Source: Arenibacter hampyeongensis (GTDB lineage: Bacteria > Bacteroidota > Bacteroidia > Flavobacteriales > Flavobacteriaceae). Taken from it: a stretch of DNA of 64,000 bases. Positions 1 to 10,256 of the stretch are shown here, one piece after another. Each line of letters starts with the position of its first letter. Positions within the stretch are counted from its first letter, which is position 1. Under the pieces are notes generated by a model. It was not told the origin of the DNA and did no database searches. It was given only the letters and a program-made list of their open reading frames with translations. The DNA is taken from positions 372,001 through 436,000 of the forward strand of contig NZ_PIOB01000003.1 of NCBI RefSeq assembly GCF_002909255.1, given 5' to 3'. Both the position numbers and the translations under genes were made by a program.

Positions 1-593
1 ACTTCAATGGGATCATTGAGATCCAATCCGTCTACGTGACCGTTGGCAATATATACTGTTGGTACCCTATCCTGGGTTGCCGCAAGAATATAGGAATAAT
101 CAAAACCAACTTCATTGGGGCCAGGTGACACCCTTACATTCCAGTTCACATTTCCGCTTCCAAGTCCCAAATGCCATTTACCCACAATACCGGTGGCATA
201 ACCTTCCCCTTGCAACATTCTGGGCACGGTCATTTGAGCCGTATCAATTATCAAGGGGGCAGTTCCCGGTAATATTTTGGCATCTTTGTTACGCCAGGGA
301 TACCTTCCCGTTAATATGGCATATCTACTGGGAGTACACGTCGCAGACGAGGCATAACCATTTGTAAACTGTACACCGCCCGTTGCCAATGCATCCATAT
401 TGGGAGTGCTGATTTCCGTTGCACCATAGGCGCTCATATCACCATAGCCCAAATCATCCATATAAATAAATACAATATTGGGCTTTTGCGTAGTTTCAGC
501 TGTAGCGACAACCTTCTCTTCCTTGGATTTACATCCCACCAAAAGCAACACGATTAAAGCGGTCTGGAATAAATTCCTTTTAATAATTTTCAT
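1..593 (-). CDS. Sulfatase, S1 family, N-terminal part (cut by window edge)
   Basis: This is the first 197 residues of a secreted formylglycine-dependent sulfatase that would remove sulfate esters from a polysaccharide. A lipoprotein signal ends at Cys21. The Asp pair for calcium lies in YMDDLGYGD (residues 44-52). The modification motif C-T-P-S-R is at 86-90, so Cys86 should become formylglycine by anSME or FGE. GKWHLG follows near 138. The start is the ATG at 591-593. It is the last gene of the sigma/FecR/SusCD operon, 101 bases after the PhoD-like gene. The C-terminal half lies outside the window, so the sulfatase subfamily cannot be judged. Confidence 0.93.
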   Translation of the reverse strand, partial: MKIIKRNLFQTALIVLLLVGCKSKEEKVVATAETTQKPNIVFIYMDDLGYGDMSAYGATEISTPNMDALATGGVQFTNGYASSATCTPSRYAILTGRYPWRNKDAKILPGTAPLIIDTAQMTVPRMLQGEGYATGIVGKWHLGLGSGNVNWNVRVSPGPNEVGFDYSYILAATQDRVPTVYIANGHVDGLDLNDPIE

Positions 594-694
594 TTTCTAT
601 TTAGTTAATTATAATGATTTCGATTTTAGAGGCTAATAAGGTACAACCCATATATTATTGATTGGCACCTTTCCACATATTTTATTTTATTGGC

Positions 695-3220
695 CTAGGC
701 CTCCAAAACCTCCTTTGGGTTCGTACTTATTTCAACAGATTTGAAAACTTTCCCATCTTTTCCTTCTCCAATGATCAAGGTGTATTTAGCCAAGGAAAAC
801 ACGGCAGGAACAAATTCCTTTCCTTTGACCCTCAACGATTTCACCATTTCATTGGTCTCTTCATTAATAATCTTAACAACTTGGTTAGATTCCTTAAGCT
901 GTAATCTAGGCAGATAGCCCAAGGCCCTTCTGCCATCGTTGTCATCTTGGTCAATGGTCAATGGCCAACCCGGGTAAGTATTTTCTTCGGAATCCACATC
1001 AAGGTTTGCCAAAAACCGAATTGCTTCCATTTTTATAGTCCTAGCTCCGGTATCAAAAGTAACAATCCCATAACCAGATGCCTTTTTCTGTGCTTTTATA
1101 TATCTATTTTTCTCCAGGTCAAAATCATCGGTCGGATTACCAACGGCATAAATATAATTAGTGTTCCCAAATCCATCTCGATAACTACCCGTATTGGGTA
1201 GCCCATGTTCTGGTCTATCCGTAAAAGGAACATTGACAGAATCCGGTTGTCCCCATCTTGGATAGCCCGTTGAAATGGCCGGGGTACAAAAGGTCCAGCC
1301 GCCATCCCGTACTTCATCTACGCTATATTGTACCATAAAGGGTAAATGTTGATCTCCGTTGATATGAAAAACAGAAGCTTTTCTAATGGTTCGTATTACC
1401 TCGTCCCGTTTTGATTTTGGCCAACCTCCGGAATCCAAATCTCCAAATAAAAACTCTTTTTTAGGGCCGTGATGGGTACCTACGTTGGAAAACAGGGTCT
1501 GACTGAGCAAAACTTTCATTTCCGATCCTTGCCAATCAGCGATCCACCCATTTAAAAATTCCATTTGTCGGTTACCGAAAAAGGTAAGATCATTGGAATC
1601 AAGTTCTTCCGGTTTGGCTGGTGCAGTAAGATGATCGATCCTACCTTCTCCACTCCTGAGCATTTCCGGGCCAGACTTAAACAATCTGTCACTTACAATT
1701 GCGAAACTAACTTTGCCATAGATCATTTGGGTATACCAATTGGTTATCCCCGAAGGCAAGGGTAATGAATCATAGGCATCCGGCAAATGACCGCATTGTG
1801 TGCGGTATACTACATTTACCATTTTAGGAGTCTGTACAAGTCCACCGTGGGCATCCCTTACTTTTTCCCATGCTTCAAAAGAAATACCTTCACCCCCTTC
1901 TCCCCAAAGATTACCTTGATAAACATCGTGGTCATCGGGCGTGCAAATCGTAGGCCGGTCCCGCATTATATTGCCAAATGCCCAACCGAACATATACCAT
2001 TTTCCTAAATAATTAAGTATGGCACTATCTTCAGGCTGTCTTTTAATAGGATATCCTCCATTTCCTTCGTACAACTGATCACCAGAAAAATATAGCATAT
2101 CTGGGTTGGATTTTTCAAGGTTCTCCACCAAGGGACGATAAGGATATCCTGCCCATTCCTGACAGGTTAACCCCCCAAATCGCAGTGGCCGGTCATTTGG
2201 TTCCTGTCTTATAGTTCCTTTATAATAATGCTTTTCCTTGTCTATGGAATAGACCAAACGATAAGGAGTATCTTGGGCTGAATCCCAATTATCCATTGAA
2301 AAAATTGCACAGTAGGATATAGGGTCAATTTCGACTTTATCTTCTTGGGCCCATTTACCTTTCTTAAAGAATTGAAGCTCCACCTTTTGTGAATCACTTT
2401 TGCTTACAGGAGGTAGTTGTGCCGTTAATTTAAGTTTTCCCTTTGAAAGCGTGTACATGGCCCAAAGAATAGGCCCAAAACTGTTATCGGGAACATATTC
2501 AACCTTTGTGCCATCAAGGGCAATTGACCGGGTCCAAAAGGTACTCCCCTCCTTCTCATGGTAGTTCTGCTCCAAGGCCACCAGGCCTTCGATCTCTCCA
2601 AAATGACGATATGCCAATTCCGATTTACGATCATCCTTATCCACAGCGACCAAGTTACATTCGTAATCTCCATTTTTTGGGGACACCCCCAATTCCAAAG
2701 TAAAATCGCTATAATCAAAATTTTCCGGAAGCTTTACTTCTTTGTTGGCCACAAATAATTTGCCGTCCAAAGAAATACCTGTAAACAATCCATCACCAAA
2801 ATAACAGGCCGCTTTTACACTATTGGGATCGGTAGTATCCCTTATTCCGATAGAAAAACCGACACTCCCTTTATCTTTATTATTTTTTAAAAGCCCTATT
2901 CTACTTTTGATGCGAAAATCTCCCTTGTCCTTTTTAAGGACATAGGTAAGTAGATGTAAGCGGGTATTCCGCATAGTCCCTTTAAACTCCAGCCTTTTAT
3001 TTTCAATTTCCCAGTCCTCCATGGGAATACTCCAGAAATCTTTACCGATCCAGACTCTGTCATTTAAATTTTCAAAACTAAAGGCAATGGATTTTCCCGA
3101 ACTACTGTTTAGTGTATTATCCAACACTCCACTCTGGGCGAAAATATTGGAGAATGGGTTGGCAATTATTGGAATTGCCAACCCTACTTTTTGAATAAAA
3201 TTTCTTCTCTTTAAAACCAT
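695..3220 (-). CDS. PhoD-like metallophosphatase, secreted
   Basis: 841 residues with an N-terminal signal (basic start, hydrophobic stretch to about residue 29). The first 340 residues show no motif I recognise and may be beta-sandwich domains. The PhoD-type phosphatase core follows, with GDQLYEG at 380-386, PDDHDVYQGN at 428-437 and a later NGDQH motif; these are metal-binding segments of the calcium/iron PhoD family. It probably removes phosphate esters or cleaves phosphodiesters in the periplasm or at the cell surface. It lies 13 bases after susD and before a sulfatase, so a role in stripping anionic substituents from the locus's glycan is likely. The family call is firm; the substrate is inferred. 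Confidence 0.8.
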   Translation of the reverse strand: MVLKRRNFIQKVGLAIPIIANPFSNIFAQSGVLDNTLNSSSGKSIAFSFENLNDRVWIGKDFWSIPMEDWEIENKRLEFKGTMRNTRLHLLTYVLKKDKGDFRIKSRIGLLKNNKDKGSVGFSIGIRDTTDPNSVKAACYFGDGLFTGISLDGKLFVANKEVKLPENFDYSDFTLELGVSPKNGDYECNLVAVDKDDRKSELAYRHFGEIEGLVALEQNYHEKEGSTFWTRSIALDGTKVEYVPDNSFGPILWAMYTLSKGKLKLTAQLPPVSKSDSQKVELQFFKKGKWAQEDKVEIDPISYCAIFSMDNWDSAQDTPYRLVYSIDKEKHYYKGTIRQEPNDRPLRFGGLTCQEWAGYPYRPLVENLEKSNPDMLYFSGDQLYEGNGGYPIKRQPEDSAILNYLGKWYMFGWAFGNIMRDRPTICTPDDHDVYQGNLWGEGGEGISFEAWEKVRDAHGGLVQTPKMVNVVYRTQCGHLPDAYDSLPLPSGITNWYTQMIYGKVSFAIVSDRLFKSGPEMLRSGEGRIDHLTAPAKPEELDSNDLTFFGNRQMEFLNGWIADWQGSEMKVLLSQTLFSNVGTHHGPKKEFLFGDLDSGGWPKSKRDEVIRTIRKASVFHINGDQHLPFMVQYSVDEVRDGGWTFCTPAISTGYPRWGQPDSVNVPFTDRPEHGLPNTGSYRDGFGNTNYIYAVGNPTDDFDLEKNRYIKAQKKASGYGIVTFDTGARTIKMEAIRFLANLDVDSEENTYPGWPLTIDQDDNDGRRALGYLPRLQLKESNQVVKIINEETNEMVKSLRVKGKEFVPAVFSLAKYTLIIGEGKDGKVFKSVEISTNPKEVLEA

Positions 3221-3233
3221 TTATGTAATAGGA

Positions 3234-4904
3234 TTAATTTCCTAATTTGGGATTTACGTTGACCTCCGATTCTGGAATTGGCCATACATCATCCACTCCC
3301 TCACGAAAATTTTTGCTGGTAACGTACCATCTAGACTGTGGGTCTATTTTCTTGGAAGTTGTTGGGTAAAGGGTTGAATTTGGGAAAGGGGCACCCCATA
3401 AATCACCTACCAACACCTCGTCACCTATTCCCCATCTAAAGATATCCCATAATCTTTGACCTTCCAAGGCCAACTCTATCCTTCTTTCATTTCTTAAAAT
3501 AGGCCTTAGAGCAGCGGCATTGGTTTCCGTTAAAGGAGGCAACCCCACAGAAGCCCTTCCCCTAACAGCATTGATTGTTTCGTCCAACAATTGTTGGGTA
3601 ATGGCATTGCCCGCTTCGAGTTCGGCTTCCAAATAACTCAATAATACTTCGGCATACCTGATGATAGGAATATTGCCACCATAATCGGACCTTAAGTTAC
3701 CGCTGAACGACTCGTCAAAGAATTTTCTTAAACCATAACCTGTTCGGGTAGCCTGTTTGGAGTAGGTCAATTGATCTACCGATCCTGTTGAATCTGGATT
3801 ACAATCATAAACCCTGCCTGCAAACGTAGCACCATCCCAAATAAAATTATACCTAAACCTGGGATCCCTATTTGCCCCCATATCATCATAGTCAAACTTG
3901 GGGTCATCATAGGACAAGGGAGTACCGTCATCAAAACCATAGGCATCGGCAAGACTACCCAAAGGGTTTACAATATGCCAGCCCGAAGCAACCGCCGGAT
4001 AGGCGTGCTGGGGTAAGGAATTACCTGCCTGACCACCAAAATATTGGGCACTAAAAATATTTTCACTGCTATTCTCATTAGAGGGAATAAAAAGCGAACT
4101 ATAATCTGGATCAATAATATTATCGCCCATATCAATGATTTGCTTGTACACTACGGAAGCTTCTGGAAATTTTTTCTCCCCAAGATACAATCTCCCTAAA
4201 AAAGCCAATGCGGCTTGTTTACTGGCCCTACCAGCCTCTCCTGCTTTCAACTCGCCGAAAGCCGGAAGTTCGGCGACGGCGGCCTTAAGCTCATTCTCTA
4301 CAAAAGTCACCAATTCCGTTTTAGAGGCCTTATCCACATTATTGGCCTCATCAGGAGTTAAAGTTGCCGTAACTAAAGGAGCACTTCCCCAAAATTGAGA
4401 TAGATAAAAATATTGCGTAGCCCTTAGAAACTGTACTTCGGCTTTCATTCTATCAATTTTTGCCTGTTCCATATCTACTGTTTCAATATTTTCCAGGAAA
4501 TCATTGCATATGGCTATACGCTTATAAGACCCTTGCCAATATCCATTAACAACGTTGTTATTTGGCAATAAAGTACCATTTGTCAATCGGTTCTGGGTGG
4601 AATTATCACCTCTTCTATCATAAGCATTGTCAGTAGCAAATTCCATAAACACAATGCCACAATAGGTCCACCAATCCGAAGGCACCACTTGTGTTCCATA
4701 TTCCACGGCCCCTCTATAGGCCCCTGTTAGAGCTATGTTGGCATTGGACTCCGAAGTCCAAAAATTATCAGCGGCAAAGGCGTTACTGGGAAATTGCTCC
4801 AATTCCTTATCGCAGGAAACTACTGTTCCCAAGGTGACGATTCCTAGAAGAAGTAACCCCAGGACCCTTGATTTAGATGAATGTTTGTTATATATTTTAA
4901 TCAT
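3234..4904 (-). CDS. SusD/RagB-family glycan-binding lipoprotein
   Basis: 556 residues, normal length for SusD. The lipobox ends at Cys31 (LGTVVSC), anchoring the protein in the outer membrane. The N-terminal SusD-like segment (ANIALTGAYRGAVEYG), the TPR-like middle and the C-terminal RagB region with ELALEGQRLWDIFRWG are all visible. SusD proteins cap the SusC channel and capture oligosaccharides. It starts only 4 bases after susC ends, the usual translationally coupled SusC-SusD arrangement. Sequence alone does not show which glycan is bound. Confidence 0.95.
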   Translation of the reverse strand: MIKIYNKHSSKSRVLGLLLLGIVTLGTVVSCDKELEQFPSNAFAADNFWTSESNANIALTGAYRGAVEYGTQVVPSDWWTYCGIVFMEFATDNAYDRRGDNSTQNRLTNGTLLPNNNVVNGYWQGSYKRIAICNDFLENIETVDMEQAKIDRMKAEVQFLRATQYFYLSQFWGSAPLVTATLTPDEANNVDKASKTELVTFVENELKAAVAELPAFGELKAGEAGRASKQAALAFLGRLYLGEKKFPEASVVYKQIIDMGDNIIDPDYSSLFIPSNENSSENIFSAQYFGGQAGNSLPQHAYPAVASGWHIVNPLGSLADAYGFDDGTPLSYDDPKFDYDDMGANRDPRFRYNFIWDGATFAGRVYDCNPDSTGSVDQLTYSKQATRTGYGLRKFFDESFSGNLRSDYGGNIPIIRYAEVLLSYLEAELEAGNAITQQLLDETINAVRGRASVGLPPLTETNAAALRPILRNERRIELALEGQRLWDIFRWGIGDEVLVGDLWGAPFPNSTLYPTTSKKIDPQSRWYVTSKNFREGVDDVWPIPESEVNVNPKLGN

Positions 4905-4908
4905 GATC

Positions 4909-7900
4909 TTAAAATTTTAGGTTTATACCAAAAGTGTAGGTAGTTAATATGGGATAATATGCTCCGCCTCCGATTATTTCTGGGTCCCATCCCTTTCTAT
5001 AGGAATTAAAAGAATGTAAATTCTCTGCCCCCAAATAACATCTTAAATTATCTATCCCTAGAATTTCATTGACCTTGTCAGGAAAATTATATCCAAGCTG
5101 AATATTCTTTATACGTACATACCCAGAGTTGATGACCCAAAAGTCTGATGTTTCCGTATTGGCCGAACCGCTGTTGGTCAATACTTCCAATCTTGGATAC
5201 TCTGGATTACGAACAGGGTTGTTGGGGTCGAACCTACCGTCCATTTGCCATCGCTGAATATTCCCTAGATTAAAGAAGGCATAACCGGCATAACCATCCA
5301 ATTGGCCCTTTACCTCTGCGGTTCCTTGTAATAAAACTGATAGGTCGAAGTTTTTATAGTTAAAACCTAGATTGGCGCCAAAAGTATATTTTGGTATCCG
5401 GCTTCCCAAATAGGTCCGGTCATAAGTAGGATCTACCTTACCATCCGGAACACCGTCCGGGCCACTAATATCCTTATATCTAAAATCCCCGGCCTGTGCA
5501 GTAGGATTCACTGCGGTCATATCTGGCCAGCTACCTACCTCACCATCATTTAAAAACACACCATCGGCCTTATAGCCGTAGTACATTTGCATGGGATAGC
5601 CTATAAACAAGTCGGAACCATTTCCTACAAACCCATTGGGCTGCTCCACATTACCAAGTCCCAAGGTAATAACCTCATTATTGATGATTGAAAAATTAGC
5701 GTTGACGGAATATCCAAAATCTCCAGCTTTTCCACGATGGCCTAGGTCAAATTCCCATCCTGTATTCTTTACCTCACCGGTATTGGTCTCACTAATACCT
5801 ACACCTAAGACAGAGGAAACACTTGCAGATGGCTTAAACAACACGTCAGTCGTATTTCTATTAAAATAAGTGACGTTAAAGGAAAGTTTTCCATCAAATA
5901 AACCAGTTTCTATTCCTATATCGGTTGTTTCCGTAGATTCCCATTTAATATTGGCATCCTTATAATTGGCGTATGCTGCTCCAGTTGCCAGTCCGCCCCC
6001 CAAGGAATAGTCCCTTCCGGAAGCCAAAACCGTTTGATAAGGGTAATTACCAATATTTTGGTTTCCTAAAATACCCCATGAAGCTTTCAGTTTTAGGTTG
6101 GATATCCAGGATACCTCTTCCATAAATGATTCTTGGGAAACACGCCATCCCACAGCTGCAGATGGGAAAAAGGCGTACTTATTATTTTCAGGAAAACGAG
6201 AAGAACCATCGTACCGCATAGTGGCCTCAAAAAGATACCTTTCGTTGATGCTGTATTTTAGGCGTGAAAAGAAGGATTGCAAAGCCCATTCTTCATCATA
6301 ACCCCCAGATTGCTGATTTTCAGCACTACCAAGATCCAAAACTGTATAATCATTACTCGCAAAATCTTGACGGTAGCCATTGAAAAGGGATAGCTCTTCA
6401 TTTTCAAAGGAATATCCCGCCAATAAGCTAAAATCGTGCGACCCAAACTCTTTGGAATACTCCCCAGTAAACTGCATGGTCTTAAAAATAGTTTTGTTGC
6501 TCTGTTGATTTAGATAAGATTGCCCTAAAAATACATCCTCATTAAGTCTTTGGGACGCCAGATAGGAGCGCTCCTCATAAAGCGAAAAGTTATAACCTCC
6601 TATAGCGGAAAAAACTAGATCATCATTCGGCTTCCAGTCCAATTTCACATTTACCCCTACCCTTGTTGTAGGATTGGTCAAATAGGACTTGGAATCTAAC
6701 CACGCCACGGGTGTTCCACCACTTTCCGGTCCTATTCCATAATTGCCCTGGGAATCACGACCTAAAAAAGTTGCTGGATAGCGTACTGCATTTTGAACAA
6801 GTTGGTCCAAAAATCCTCCGCCTTTATTTGCAGTGGCCTGAGGTTCTTTTCGTTCTTCCAATGCTCCAAAAAACCTAGAGTTCAATTCAAATTTTTCACC
6901 TAACTTATTATTGAGGTTCATACGAAAGTTATAGCGGTTAAAGCTATTTTTGGGTACAATCCCCTGCTGGTCCAAAATACCTGCAGATACATAATACTTG
7001 TTGTTTTCATCACCCCCATTTACAGTAAGTGTATGTGATGTCTGGATTCCATTTCTAGAAAACAGATCTTCCAAGAATCTGGTATTTGGATAATTGTCGG
7101 GGTCGCTTTGCGCCCTGTATTTGTCAATGTCATCAGCACTAAAACTAGTGCTCCCCGAAGCTATATTGTACATTTCCGCATACTCCCAAGAGTTTGCGAA
7201 TTCAGGAAGTTCTGTGGCCTCATTAACACCAACATAACTATTATAGCTAACAGAGAACTTTTTATTACTTCCACTTTTTGTCGTAATCAATATTACTCCA
7301 TTGGCCGACCTGGCTCCATAGATTGCAGCTGAAGAAGCGTCTTTAAGTACGGAGATCGAAGCTATATCGTCTGGGTTAATATCATTCAAGGTTCCTGCTA
7401 TACCGTCGATCAAAACAAGGGCATTTGGGGTAGCTCCAAAGGAACCAACTCCCCTAACACTAATATTCCCTCCGCTTTGTCCGGGTCTTCCCGATCTTTG
7501 TATTACCGTAACCCCGGGCATCTGTCCCGTTATTGCTTGGGATGCCTGTGTTACAGGCCTATTTTCTATATCCTTGGAGGATACTTGTGATATGGAGCCA
7601 ATTACATTGATTTTCTTCTGGGTTCCATAACCTACTACTACCACTTCATCCAATCCGGCCGCACTTTCCTGCAGTATAATGCTAAGATTCGTTTTTCCAT
7701 CAATAGGCACTTCCAAAGTGGAAAATCCAATATAGGAAACTACCAGAATGGCGTTGACATCTGCTACTTCCATAGAAAAATTACCGTCAAAATCGGCTGT
7801 TACCCCATTCGTGGTTCCCTTTTCTATAATATTGGCACCCGGTAAGGGCGTCCCGGTATCGTCCACAACTGTACCTGAAATGGAAGGTTGTTGCAATCCC

Positions 7901-8298
7901 ATTTCCTGCGCGCTACTTTGGTCACTTTTTTCTTCTTTGACACCAGGTTTTAACGCTATTTGTTTGTCCAAAACCTTATAAACAATATTGGTTCCTTTAA
8001 ACACTTTCTCCAATATCTTGGAAATAGTTTCCCTTTTTACTTTTATGGAAACCATTCTTTCCAAATCCACTTCTTTGGTGTCCACAAAGAACTTAAATTC
8101 CGTCTGGGATTCAATTTCATTAAGAACATCAAACACTTTGACATTATTAAGATTCAAGTCTATTTTCGTGTTTTGGGAATAAGTACTTGCATTAACTTGA
8201 AAAAGTGCAACTAATAAAAATAGGGTTGTTAATTTCATTTTTAAATCGAATCGCCATGGACAACCATTACGATTCCGCGGTTTGTTAAATTTTTTCAT
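4909..8298 (-). CDS. SusC/RagA TonB-dependent outer-membrane transporter with STN domain
   Basis: 1129 residues. After the signal peptide comes a secretin/TonB short N-terminal (STN) domain at about 45-120 (VFDVLNEIESQTEFKFFVD). A carboxypeptidase D-like repeat follows at about 138-215 (SGTVVDDTGTPLPGANI), then a plug domain with VVVGYGTQKK and the beta-barrel ending in aromatic GINLKF. The STN domain marks it as a signalling transporter: substrate contact is expected to be relayed to the FecR protein encoded just upstream, releasing the ECF sigma factor. The start codon follows a 144-base leader that contains a strong hairpin (see that entry). It imports oligosaccharides of the locus's target glycan. 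Confidence 0.96.
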   Translation of the reverse strand: MKKFNKPRNRNGCPWRFDLKMKLTTLFLLVALFQVNASTYSQNTKIDLNLNNVKVFDVLNEIESQTEFKFFVDTKEVDLERMVSIKVKRETISKILEKVFKGTNIVYKVLDKQIALKPGVKEEKSDQSSAQEMGLQQPSISGTVVDDTGTPLPGANIIEKGTTNGVTADFDGNFSMEVADVNAILVVSYIGFSTLEVPIDGKTNLSIILQESAAGLDEVVVVGYGTQKKINVIGSISQVSSKDIENRPVTQASQAITGQMPGVTVIQRSGRPGQSGGNISVRGVGSFGATPNALVLIDGIAGTLNDINPDDIASISVLKDASSAAIYGARSANGVILITTKSGSNKKFSVSYNSYVGVNEATELPEFANSWEYAEMYNIASGSTSFSADDIDKYRAQSDPDNYPNTRFLEDLFSRNGIQTSHTLTVNGGDENNKYYVSAGILDQQGIVPKNSFNRYNFRMNLNNKLGEKFELNSRFFGALEERKEPQATANKGGGFLDQLVQNAVRYPATFLGRDSQGNYGIGPESGGTPVAWLDSKSYLTNPTTRVGVNVKLDWKPNDDLVFSAIGGYNFSLYEERSYLASQRLNEDVFLGQSYLNQQSNKTIFKTMQFTGEYSKEFGSHDFSLLAGYSFENEELSLFNGYRQDFASNDYTVLDLGSAENQQSGGYDEEWALQSFFSRLKYSINERYLFEATMRYDGSSRFPENNKYAFFPSAAVGWRVSQESFMEEVSWISNLKLKASWGILGNQNIGNYPYQTVLASGRDYSLGGGLATGAAYANYKDANIKWESTETTDIGIETGLFDGKLSFNVTYFNRNTTDVLFKPSASVSSVLGVGISETNTGEVKNTGWEFDLGHRGKAGDFGYSVNANFSIINNEVITLGLGNVEQPNGFVGNGSDLFIGYPMQMYYGYKADGVFLNDGEVGSWPDMTAVNPTAQAGDFRYKDISGPDGVPDGKVDPTYDRTYLGSRIPKYTFGANLGFNYKNFDLSVLLQGTAEVKGQLDGYAGYAFFNLGNIQRWQMDGRFDPNNPVRNPEYPRLEVLTNSGSANTETSDFWVINSGYVRIKNIQLGYNFPDKVNEILGIDNLRCYLGAENLHSFNSYRKGWDPEIIGGGAYYPILTTYTFGINLKF

Positions 8299-8350
8299 AA
8301 TTTAGTAATACGTTTGGTGGTTAATAAAAAATTTTAATCACTTTAATCTG

Positions 8351-8384
8351 CCAGAAAATGTCGCAAGCATTTTCTGGTTTTTTT
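8351..8384 (+). terminator. Perfect intrinsic-terminator hairpin antisense to the susC leader
   Basis: CCAGAAAATG at 8351-8360 pairs perfectly with CATTTTCTGG at 8368-8377 around a 7-base loop, followed by seven T (8378-8384) on the plus strand. All nearby genes are on the minus strand, so this terminator points the wrong way for them; it would end a transcript running antisense through the start of susC. On the susC mRNA the same bases form a stem-loop 53 bases upstream of the start codon. Confidence 0.7.
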
Positions 8385-8442
8385 ATTAAGTAGATTGTGT
8401 CCTAGCCTCTAGAAATTCACTTCATATATAATTATTTTAAGA

Positions 8443-9576
8443 TTAATTAATTACTATTTTATTTTGATCAATGATGTACTCAATAGAATAAATCTCATTT
8501 AAAGTTCGCAACACCTGCTCAATACTTTCAACATCGAAAACCGCATTATAGGTCCTCTCCTCCAAAATTTGATTATTGTTTCTAATGGAGACATTATAGT
8601 GCCTTTCCAGTTTTTTTCTGATGATTTTGAATGGGGTATTTCTAAAGACCATTCTTCCTTCCACCCAGCTTGTGTACATTTTTGTATCCACCTGTGATAT
8701 GGAGGTTGCTTTTGATTTTAGATTCCATTCCCCTTTATATCCAGGCTCCAATACAATTGTATTTGCAGAAGTAAACTCGCTGTCCTCCGAATGCAGTGCC
8801 ACAGATCCCTCAACAAGTACGGTGTTGACATTTTCCTCTTCTGGATACGAAGAAACATTGAATTTTGTCCCCAAAACCCTAACATTTAAATCATTTACAT
8901 TTACTACAAAAGGATGGTTTGCATCTTTGGTGACATCAAAAAAGGCTTCCCCATCAAGGAATACTTCCCTTTTTGTACCTTCAATAAATTTTACAGGATA
9001 TTTTATGGAACTACCGGCATTGACGTGAACTGTTGTGCCATCGGACAGAATCAACTTAAAGGTTTTTCCGTAAGGTATGGTCAACTCATTATAAATAGGT
9101 GCTGTAGAAACAACCTCATTGGCAACGTCTTTATAGGATAAAACTCTTCCTTGCTGTTTTCCAACCACCTTTCCGTTCTTGTCAAGTATTGCACTTTCCT
9201 CTTTCTCGGTTATAACCTGAATATTTCCGTTGCCCAAATCCAAGGTAATGGTGTTCTTATCAATGACTGGTAGCTCGGAATCTGATTTTTGTTGGTTAAG
9301 ATAAGACCCTATGCCCACAAGAAGAACTAATATTGCGGCATACTTTATGAATCCTGAAAATCTAGATTTCGGTTTATTGTTGACCAGTTTTGACTCCAAT
9401 TCCTGCCAAGCTATTTCGCAATCTTCATCGCTCTTTGCCCTAAAAGCCCAGGTTTTTTTGAATTGTATAAATGCTTTTTTATTTGCGGGGGAATCGTCTA
9501 TCCATTGAAAGATCAATGAGACTTCCTCTTCTGTGGCATTACCTGAAAGATACTTAGAAATTAAATCATAATCCAT
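8443..9576 (-). CDS. FecR-family anti-sigma factor
   Basis: 377 residues. The N-terminal cytoplasmic part (1-75) would bind the sigma factor, and one membrane helix lies at about 78-94. The periplasmic FecR domain contains GKTFKLILSDGTTVHVNAGS and PFVVNVNDLNVRVLGTKFNV, and DUF4974 is at the C-terminus (FKIIRKKLERHYNVSI). It transmits the signal from the STN domain of SusC across the inner membrane. It is 74 bases after the sigma gene and 144 before susC, completing a standard trans-envelope signalling trio that autoregulates the locus. Confidence 0.95.
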   Translation of the reverse strand: MDYDLISKYLSGNATEEEVSLIFQWIDDSPANKKAFIQFKKTWAFRAKSDEDCEIAWQELESKLVNNKPKSRFSGFIKYAAILVLLVGIGSYLNQQKSDSELPVIDKNTITLDLGNGNIQVITEKEESAILDKNGKVVGKQQGRVLSYKDVANEVVSTAPIYNELTIPYGKTFKLILSDGTTVHVNAGSSIKYPVKFIEGTKREVFLDGEAFFDVTKDANHPFVVNVNDLNVRVLGTKFNVSSYPEEENVNTVLVEGSVALHSEDSEFTSANTIVLEPGYKGEWNLKSKATSISQVDTKMYTSWVEGRMVFRNTPFKIIRKKLERHYNVSIRNNNQILEERTYNAVFDVESIEQVLRTLNEIYSIEYIIDQNKIVIN

Positions 9577-9650
9577 TAACTGGAATTTTGTGTTCCAATT
9601 AAGTACACCTTAGAAGTACTTTACCCTACATTGATTTTTGATTATTTTTA

Positions 9651-10256
9651 TCAAAAATGCAAAAAAGCATAAAAAAATATAATGATTACGTAGTTTGCAA
9701 TTCTCAATTTGAGGAATTTAGTAGCCCGTGTTATGTTGGCTTCAACCGCTTTGATAGTAATACCCAATTCTTCAGCAATCTCTTTATTCTTCTTATTTTC
9801 AAATCGCTTTTTTAAAAATACCTGCTTGCATTTGTCCGGTAATTCCTCTATTGACTTTTCAATAAGATTTTCCAATTCCGAAAAAGTAACGGAATCAAAA
9901 TTCAAGGAGTTCAAAATTTCAGTATGCAAGTTGCTCTCCCTTTCCTGCAATTGCCGGGAATTGTACTTCCGTACAACCTTATGGTGCCTAATTAGGTTTA
10001 AACAATCCGTTTTTACAGACTGGTACAAAAAGGATGGGATTCCATTAATTTTTTGCACTTTTTCCCGGTTCTCCCATAGCTTGATAAATGCTTCTTGGGC
10101 TACGCTTCTTGCTTTGTCCTTATCCCCTATAAACTGAATACCAAACCCAACAATACTATTGTAATATTCTTTAAAATAATATTCGAAAGCGCGGCGATCT
10201 CCTTCCCTAAATTGTAGGAAGCGAAAATCTATCAAACTTAAATGCTCTTTCTTCAT
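9651..10256 (-). CDS. ECF RNA polymerase sigma-70 factor (Bacteroidetes FecI-like)
   Basis: 201 residues with sigma region 2 at about 20-90 (core-binding GDKDKARSVAQEAFIKLWEN) and region 4 at about 135-190 (LPDKCKQVFLKKRFENKKNKEIAEELG). It should direct transcription of its own operon (fecR, susC, susD, phosphatase, sulfatase) once FecR releases it. The last 12 residues are strongly hydrophobic (IIIFFYAFLHF), a tail I have seen in other Bacteroidetes ECF factors. A TAAGTTTG motif lies at 10275-10282 on the minus strand, but its spacing to an upstream TTGG is only 14 bases, so I do not call a promoter. Confidence 0.94.
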   Translation of the reverse strand: MKKEHLSLIDFRFLQFREGDRRAFEYYFKEYYNSIVGFGIQFIGDKDKARSVAQEAFIKLWENREKVQKINGIPSFLYQSVKTDCLNLIRHHKVVRKYNSRQLQERESNLHTEILNSLNFDSVTFSELENLIEKSIEELPDKCKQVFLKKRFENKKNKEIAEELGITIKAVEANITRATKFLKLRIANYVIIIFFYAFLHF

